From Bacteroidota bacterium (GTDB lineage: Bacteria > Bacteroidota > Bacteroidia > Flavobacteriales_F > PHOS-HE28): 35,417 nt of DNA. A program made the position numbers and the translations under genes. Below, piece by piece: positions 30,697-35,417 of this stretch (positions are counted from its first letter, which is position 1; every line of letters starts with the position of its first letter). The notes under the pieces were generated by a model that was not told the origin of the DNA, made no database searches, and saw only the letters and a program-made list of their open reading frames with translations. The stretch covers positions 1-35,417 of the forward strand of contig JAFDZF010000185.1 in NCBI GenBank assembly GCA_018267055.1. The letters are read 5' to 3'.

Positions 30697-32475
30697 ATGA
30701 AAAAGCACTCCACGACACTCGTTCTTGCCTTGGCCGCCACCGGCACCCTGATGGCGCAACACCCCTCCGTGATGCCCGCCGGCCGACACCATGCGCTCCC
30801 TCCGCATCCGAGCCACCAGGCTTCCGCCCAGCGGGCGGACCCCATCTGGCAGGATGACTTCTCCAACGCGGCGACCTGGACGTTCGGGACCCTGGGCCTC
30901 ACCACGAACAACTGGGTGATCGGTACCACCGCGCCCAGCGGCACCTTCGCCATCCCGGCGATCCAGTCCACCACCGCGGCCAATGGCTTCGCGCTGTACG
31001 ATTCGGACCTGATGTGCGGGTCGGACAGCGGCTACATCCAGAACGCCACCCCCATCGACCTGAGCGCCTATCCCTACGTGGTGCTCCAGTTCGAGGAGTT
31101 CTACCGCAACTACCAGGGGCACACCTGGATCCAGGTGAGCAACAACGGCACCGATTGGACGCAGTTCCAGGTGAACGCCACCCTGGCCTCCAACGCCTCC
31201 ACGGCCAACCCCACCACCATCAGCCTGCCGATCACGAGCGTGGCGGGCGGCCAGCCCACCGTGTGGATCCGGTTCCTCTATGCCGGCGACTGCGACTACG
31301 CCTGGATGGTGGACGACGTGGCGCTGTACGTGCAGGACAACAACGACCTGACGATCGACGCGGCGAAGACCACCATGTGGGATTACGTGAACACCGTCAC
31401 CTTCGACTCGCTGCCCTACACGGTCTTCCCGGTCTCCGAGATCCGTGCGCAAGGCCTCAACATGACCTTCTCGAACAACGGGGCCCTGCCGGCCGTGAAC
31501 ACCACCGCCCGCATCCACACGTCCGATGGGTATGATGACAGCCAGGGCTTCGGCGACCTGGCCCCGGCCGCGGCGGACCAGTTCGTGGCGGCGGCCTACA
31601 CGCCCACCAGCGCCCTCGGCGACCACAGCATCTACTACTCCATCGCCTCGGACAGCACCGAAGTGGATGAGGCCGACAACGCCGACACGCTGGTGATCGG
31701 CATCAGCAACTATGCCTTCGCACGCGACAACGGCTCGCGCACCGGTGGCTACAACGACACCGACGACGGCACGCCCTTCAAGCTGGCCAATGCGTTCCAC
31801 GTGCGGAACGCCCAGACCCTCTATGGCATCGATGTCGCGTTCTCCAGCGCCTCCGAGACCGGCTCGATCCTGACCGCCGAGGTCCTGGCCAATGACGCGA
31901 ACTTCACGCCGATCGCCGAGACGATGGAGCATGAGCTGGCGCCGGAGGACCTGAGCGCCTTGGGCGAGGGCCGGTTCGTGTCCTTCATCTTCGAGGAAGG
32001 CGTGCCCCTGACCGCCGGCACGGACTACCTGGTGGCGGTGCGCCACTTCGGCGGCTCCAACGTGCTGGTCGGCACCAGCGGCATCAGCCCCGCGCAGACC
32101 TCGTTCATCTACCAGGAATCCAGCGACACCTGGTTCTATGTCACCAGCACGCCGATGGTGCGGATGAACTTCAACCCCACGGTGGGCATCGCCGAGAACG
32201 ACATCCACAACGGCATCGGCCTGGGGCAGAACTATCCGAACCCCGCCGGCACCGGCTCCACCCGCATCGACCTCAGCCTGGAGCAGGCCGCCCAGGTGAC
32301 CCTGGACCTGCGCGACGTGAGCGGCAAGCTGGTGCGCATGCTGCTGCAAGGCAACATGGCGCAGGGCCTGCACCGGGTGGATGTGAACACCGCCGACCTG
32401 GAGGCCGGCGTGTACTTCTACACCCTCACCACCGGCTCCACCGTTTCCAGCAAGCGGATGACCGTGGTGCACTGA
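30697..32475 (+). CDS. T9SS type A sorting-domain protein, large secreted protein
   Basis: A 592-residue exported protein. The signal peptide (M-K-K-H-S-T-T-L-V-L-A-L, ending L-M-A before Q-H-P) is followed by a jelly-roll-like domain (about 50-215) with D-D-F-S-N, G-Y-I-Q-N-A-T-P-I-D-L-S and W-I-Q-V-S-N-N-G-T-D-W. Next are beta-rich Ig-like parts (about 220-510) with N-D-L-T-I-D-A and E-V-D-E-A-D-N-A-D-T-L. The C-terminal sorting domain (about 515-592) has L-G-Q-N-Y-P-N-P-A, L-D-L-R-D-V-S-G-K-L-V and L-E-A-G-V-Y-F-Y-T-L. It is likely a surface or released protein; the ligand is unknown. The ATG at 30697 is fixed by the signal peptide. A strong hairpin follows the stop. Confidence 0.9.
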   Translation: MKKHSTTLVLALAATGTLMAQHPSVMPAGRHHALPPHPSHQASAQRADPIWQDDFSNAATWTFGTLGLTTNNWVIGTTAPSGTFAIPAIQSTTAANGFALYDSDLMCGSDSGYIQNATPIDLSAYPYVVLQFEEFYRNYQGHTWIQVSNNGTDWTQFQVNATLASNASTANPTTISLPITSVAGGQPTVWIRFLYAGDCDYAWMVDDVALYVQDNNDLTIDAAKTTMWDYVNTVTFDSLPYTVFPVSEIRAQGLNMTFSNNGALPAVNTTARIHTSDGYDDSQGFGDLAPAAADQFVAAAYTPTSALGDHSIYYSIASDSTEVDEADNADTLVIGISNYAFARDNGSRTGGYNDTDDGTPFKLANAFHVRNAQTLYGIDVAFSSASETGSILTAEVLANDANFTPIAETMEHELAPEDLSALGEGRFVSFIFEEGVPLTAGTDYLVAVRHFGGSNVLVGTSGISPAQTSFIYQESSDTWFYVTSTPMVRMNFNPTVGIAENDIHNGIGLGQNYPNPAGTGSTRIDLSLEQAAQVTLDLRDVSGKLVRMLLQGNMAQGLHRVDVNTADLEAGVYFYTLTTGSTVSSKRMTVVH

Positions 32476-32490
32476 ACTCCTCCTGAACGC

Positions 32491-32526
32491 CGGAAGGCCG
32501 CTGCGCGATGGCGCAGCGGCCTTCCG
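32491..32526. terminator. Strong bidirectional terminator hairpin
   Basis: A perfect 16-bp stem (32491-32506 with 32511-32526) and 4-nt loop GATG, between the T9SS protein and the opposing DUF748 gene. It lacks a U-tract on both strands. Confidence 0.75.
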
Positions 32527-32548
32527 CGTTGATGGGCTGCCTTGGCCG

Positions 32549-34813
32549 CTAGTCCGCCCCGTCGAACACGAACCGGTAGCCGGGGTCGCCGACGAAGCCG
32601 GCCAGCTCTTCCTTGGTGCCGGGGCGGATCCGGCAGCGGTCCTCCGCCACGCCGGCGGCCTTCATGTAGGCCAGCACCGCTGCACGTCGGGCCGTTTCCT
32701 GCGCCTCCACGGCCTGTTTCGCCTGCGCTGCGCCCACCAGGGCCAGGCAGCGCGACCGCTCGGCCTGCCCCTTGGTGCCCGGGCTCTGCCCGTCCAGCCA
32801 GGCCAGGAAGGCTTCGTCCCGCAGGGACAGGTCCATCATCCGGCTGCTGTCCGCCTCGCTGACGGGGCTTGCCAGCTGCAGGTAACGCTTCTTCGCCTCG
32901 AAGGCGGCCCATTCCTCCATGGTCTGCCGCAGGTCCATGGTGGGCGCCAGGTCCACCACCAGCTCGGGCTTCTCCTTCAGCAGCTTCACCAGCATGTCCA
33001 GCGGCTTGCGCTGGGCCTTGGCGAGCGCCGCCTGGGTGGGGCCGAACCGGACGCTTTCCAGGTCCTGTTCGTCCACATCCTGGAAGGCGCGGGCCACCAA
33101 GCGCACCGGGGCCGTCCCGGCCTTCACCACCAGGTTCTTCAGCACCTGCCACACGATGGGCCACACCTTGAACGAAGGGTCGTTGAGGTCGCCCTTCACC
33201 GGCACGTCCAGGTCGATGTTGCCGTGCACGTCCTTGAGGAGGCCGGCCGCCAGCCGCAGCGGGAGCACATAGATGCCGGTGTCGTGGATGTCGGTCTTCT
33301 TCCCGAACTTCAGCTTGCCCACCACGATCTTGTTCCGGCTGTCCAGCCGGCCGCCGTGGATGCTGGTGGAACCGGTGTAGGCCAGCACGCCCTCCTGCAG
33401 CGGGTAGGCCGCATACCAGCGGCTGTAGGGGTCCAGGTCCTGCAGGGCCAGGTCCTCCACGGCGAGGGTGGCGTCCACGTTGCGGAAGTCCTTGGGGTCG
33501 AACTTGAAGGTGCTGTGCAGCTTGGCGCGATCGTTCAGGAGCGCCGAGGCGTTGAAATCGGCCGTGCCCGCGGCGGTATTGATGCGGCTGCTGCGGATGT
33601 CCACTTCGCTCAGCTTGTAGCGGAAGGGCTTCTCCGGGGTGAAGTCCTCGAAATCCACCGCGCTGTGGGTCATCACCATGCTGTCGGCGGTGTACTGGTT
33701 GGCCACGAACTCCTGGCCGAGCATGCGGATGTAGTCCGCGAGCATCACGAACACGTTGCTCGCGCTCGCCGCCAGGGCCTGGGTGCTGTCGGTCCCCCCT
33801 GCGGGGTCGAGGATCAGCGCCTTCGTCCACGTGTTGCTGCCGTCGGCCCACTGCTGGTAGCGCGTGGTGAGGCCGTCCACCAGCACGCGGCTCAGCTTGA
33901 AGCTGCTGGTGCGTGCGTCCAGGGTGTCCAGGTCCACCCGGGCGGTCTTCAGCCCGATGAGGTGCCCGCCCTGCCCATCGGTGAGGTCGAGCCCGTTCAC
34001 GGCCAGGGCGCCGCGCACGGCGAGCGCGGTGGTGTCGGCCCAGCTGTCGCGCAGGGCCAGGCCGAGGTCCACACTGCCTTGGAGCGCCGTGGTGTGCATG
34101 AAGTCCTGCAGGTAGGGCAGCAGCTGGGGCAGCGCGAAACGGCTCAGCTTCGCATCGATGGCGTAGAGCGAGCGGTCGGTGTCGATGGTGAACCCGCCGT
34201 CGACCTCACCGCCCGCGGCCAGCCCGAAGCCGAGCTTGAAGTCCATGCGGGCATCGGCCGAGGTGATGCGGGTGCATTCCGCGTGCAGGCCCTGTACGGT
34301 CACCGGCGCCTTGAGGACATCACTGGCGTAGTCGATGCGGCCGCCCTCGATGCGGATGTCCTCCATGCTGAACCGCGTGGTGGAACTGTCGGTGGACGCG
34401 GTGGTATCGCGGCCTCCCAGCTCCATCAGATCGCTGAAGTTGAAGCGGGCGCCCTGCTGCACGATGTGGAAATAGGGGTCCTTGACGCGCAGCCGCGTGA
34501 AGCGCCAGTTGTTGTCGCGGAACCCGCGCCAGAGGTTGCTCCGTACGCTGATCTCGCTCCAGGAAACGAACACCTCGGGGCTGCCCTTGGGCTCATAGCA
34601 CGTCACGCCGTACACGCCGTAGCGGAAGGTGAACGGGTTCAGCACGAGGTGGTCGATGGTGACCTTGCGGTCGATCCATTCCTCGCTGTGCTGCTCGATG
34701 TAGCGCTTGAGCAGGTAGGGGAAGAAGAAGGCGATCAGCACGAGCAGGAGCACGACGGCCGTGCCGAGCACCAGCAGGCGGCGCCTCCATGGACGGCGCT
34801 GGGGGGATCCCAT
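32549..34813 (-). CDS. AsmA-like / DUF748 domain envelope protein
   Basis: A 754-residue protein anchored by an N-terminal membrane helix (about 11-35) after R-R-P-W-R-R-R. The large periplasmic part follows the DUF748 pattern: V-T-I-D-H-L-V-L-N-P-F-T-F-R-Y-G-V, repeated beta segments with R-F-N-F-S-D-L, V-R-G-A-L-A-V-N-G-L and L-D-L-D-V-P-V-K-G-D-L-N-D-P-S-F-K-V-W-P. AsmA-like proteins form long hydrophobic grooves that move lipids between membranes; I infer a similar envelope role. The C-terminal 150 residues are helical and charged. The ATG at 34813 is preferred over one at 34912, which would start in the ssb terminator hairpin. Confidence 0.85.
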   Translation of the reverse strand: MGSPQRRPWRRRLLVLGTAVVLLLVLIAFFFPYLLKRYIEQHSEEWIDRKVTIDHLVLNPFTFRYGVYGVTCYEPKGSPEVFVSWSEISVRSNLWRGFRDNNWRFTRLRVKDPYFHIVQQGARFNFSDLMELGGRDTTASTDSSTTRFSMEDIRIEGGRIDYASDVLKAPVTVQGLHAECTRITSADARMDFKLGFGLAAGGEVDGGFTIDTDRSLYAIDAKLSRFALPQLLPYLQDFMHTTALQGSVDLGLALRDSWADTTALAVRGALAVNGLDLTDGQGGHLIGLKTARVDLDTLDARTSSFKLSRVLVDGLTTRYQQWADGSNTWTKALILDPAGGTDSTQALAASASNVFVMLADYIRMLGQEFVANQYTADSMVMTHSAVDFEDFTPEKPFRYKLSEVDIRSSRINTAAGTADFNASALLNDRAKLHSTFKFDPKDFRNVDATLAVEDLALQDLDPYSRWYAAYPLQEGVLAYTGSTSIHGGRLDSRNKIVVGKLKFGKKTDIHDTGIYVLPLRLAAGLLKDVHGNIDLDVPVKGDLNDPSFKVWPIVWQVLKNLVVKAGTAPVRLVARAFQDVDEQDLESVRFGPTQAALAKAQRKPLDMLVKLLKEKPELVVDLAPTMDLRQTMEEWAAFEAKKRYLQLASPVSEADSSRMMDLSLRDEAFLAWLDGQSPGTKGQAERSRCLALVGAAQAKQAVEAQETARRAAVLAYMKAAGVAEDRCRIRPGTKEELAGFVGDPGYRFVFDGAD

Positions 34814-34891
34814 CACGTGGTCGGACCCGGGGCTTGGCGGATCCGGCAGCGAAGGAACGGCATGCGCGCGGATCGGGGAGGGCCTGAACGC

Positions 34892-34920
34892 GGAAAGGCG
34901 TGGGGATCCCACGCCTTTCC
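34892..34920 (-). terminator. Terminator hairpin of ssb
   Basis: A perfect 13-bp stem (34892-34904 with 34908-34920) and 3-nt loop, 22 nt after the ssb stop. There is no U-tract. Confidence 0.7.
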
Positions 34921-34942
34921 TTCGCTGGATGCGGCCCTTGGC

Positions 34943-35305
34943 TCAGGCCGCGGCTTTCGGCCGGTCGGGGCTGTCGTAGGCGATCACCTTGAAGTCGCTG
35001 AGCACGATCTCCGTCACGTACCGCTTCGCGCCGTCCTTGCCGGCATAGCTGCGGTGCACCAGCCGCCCTTCCAGCATGACGGGCGCACCCTTGCTCAGCA
35101 GGCGTTCCACCTGCTCGGCCATCTTGCCCCAGGCCACCACGGTGTGCCATTGGGTGTCGGTGATGCGTTCACCGGCGGCATCGATGTAGCTGTCGTTGGT
35201 GGCCACGCTGATGCGGGCCACTTTGCGTCCTTTCGCGATCTCCCGCACTTCCGGGTCGAAGCCCAGGTTACCGATCAGGCGGACGTTGTTGTTCAGCGCT
35301 TTCAT
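34943..35305 (-). CDS. ssb: Short single-stranded DNA-binding protein
   Basis: A 120-residue SSB with one OB-fold: N-N-N-V-R-L-I-G-N-L-G-F-D-P-E-V, I-S-V-A-T-N-D-S-Y, T-Q-W-H-T-V-V-A-W-G-K-M-A-E, and L-E-G-R-L-V-H-R-S-Y. It ends P-K-A-A-A and lacks both the flexible linker and the acidic tip (D-D-x-I-P-F) by which main SSBs recruit replication and repair proteins. It is therefore probably a secondary SSB, or one with a special role. It covers single-stranded DNA as a tetramer in this family. The gene stands alone, with its own terminator, and its upstream neighbour is outside the window. Confidence 0.93.
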   Translation of the reverse strand: MKALNNNVRLIGNLGFDPEVREIAKGRKVARISVATNDSYIDAAGERITDTQWHTVVAWGKMAEQVERLLSKGAPVMLEGRLVHRSYAGKDGAKRYVTEIVLSDFKVIAYDSPDRPKAAA

Positions 35306-35367
35306 CTTCTTCGTTCGTTTTGGTTCGTGTTCTCTTCGCGGGTCGGGGCTGATGCCGAACTCCGCTG

Positions 35368-35375
35368 CAAACGTT
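35368..35375 (-). promoter_or_regulatory. Weak candidate -7 box for ssb
   Basis: AACGTTTG on the minus strand, one mismatch to TAnnTTTG, 62 nt before the ATG at 35305. Confidence 0.3.
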
Positions 35376-35417
35376 CCCCGGGGAGCAGGGCGGATCCGGC
35401 CAGTAAGCGCTTGTAAG

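Noticed and set aside
1-35417. CRISPR arrays, insertion sequences, phage genes or defence islands
   Set aside because: No tandem spaced repeats, transposase, integrase or recognised defence gene other than the toxin-antitoxin pair was seen on either strand.

Overview
The window is a high-GC stretch of a Bacteroidota chromosome, most likely from a GC-rich member of the Flavobacteriales. The evidence is lineage-specific: type IX secretion (T9SS) C-terminal sorting domains, the gliding lipoprotein GldH, a cysteine-rich RicT/PSP1 protein, an IPExxxVDY-type protein next to pyruvate kinase, SPII lipoproteins, and promoter boxes of the Bacteroidota TAnnTTTG type. Most of it is dense housekeeping sequence with overlapping operons. 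I see no rRNA, CRISPR array, prophage or insertion sequence. High GC leaves very long antisense open frames that are not genes.

Layout. 1-233: tail of a T9SS-exported protein. 249-791: GNAT acetyltransferase, convergent with lysS (788-2320). 2423-2964: small toxin-antitoxin pair. 2965-8522 (minus): holB, ricT, gldH and mrcA (DNA polymerase clamp loader, RicT, gliding/secretion lipoprotein, cell-wall synthase). 8601-9791: pgk. 9805-9954: a likely gene remnant. 9997-11720: DUF4349 membrane protein and a short-chain dehydrogenase. 11736-13179 (minus): CvpA and a TonB-domain protein. 13218-13941: a small conserved protein and a lipoprotein. 14028-17012: secreted cyclophilin, pheS, and a geranylgeranyl-reductase-type flavoprotein. 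17031-21354 (minus): acpP, fabF, rnc, the IPExxxVDY protein and pyk. 21486-23198: purN, marC-like and rnhA. 23202-24449 (minus): a less GC-rich secreted Asp-box protein. 24535-25920: biotin carrier protein and a lipoprotein. 26067-26996 (minus): PfkB kinase. 27101-27174: tRNA-Asn(GUU). 27298-30311 (minus): ABC exporter (adaptor, permease, ATPase). 30697-32475: large T9SS cargo protein. 32549-34813 (minus): AsmA/DUF748-type protein. 34943-35305 (minus): short single-stranded-DNA-binding protein.

How the parts fit. Fatty-acid synthesis (acpP, fabF, a stand-alone biotin carrier), glycolysis (pgk, pyk), translation (lysS, pheS, tRNA-Asn), replication and RNA processing (holB, ssb, rnhA, rnc) and envelope functions (mrcA, gldH, DUF748, ABC exporter) are interleaved. 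GldH and the sorting-domain proteins indicate a T9SS secretion and possibly gliding lifestyle. Many start codons sit only 4-13 nt after a TAnnTT(T/C/G)G box, which suggests leaderless or near-leaderless transcripts. No obvious new defence or mobile system is visible. The best candidates for novelty are the promoter/start geometry, the cysteine-rich insertion in the penicillin-binding protein, the RicT tail and the toxin-antitoxin pair.
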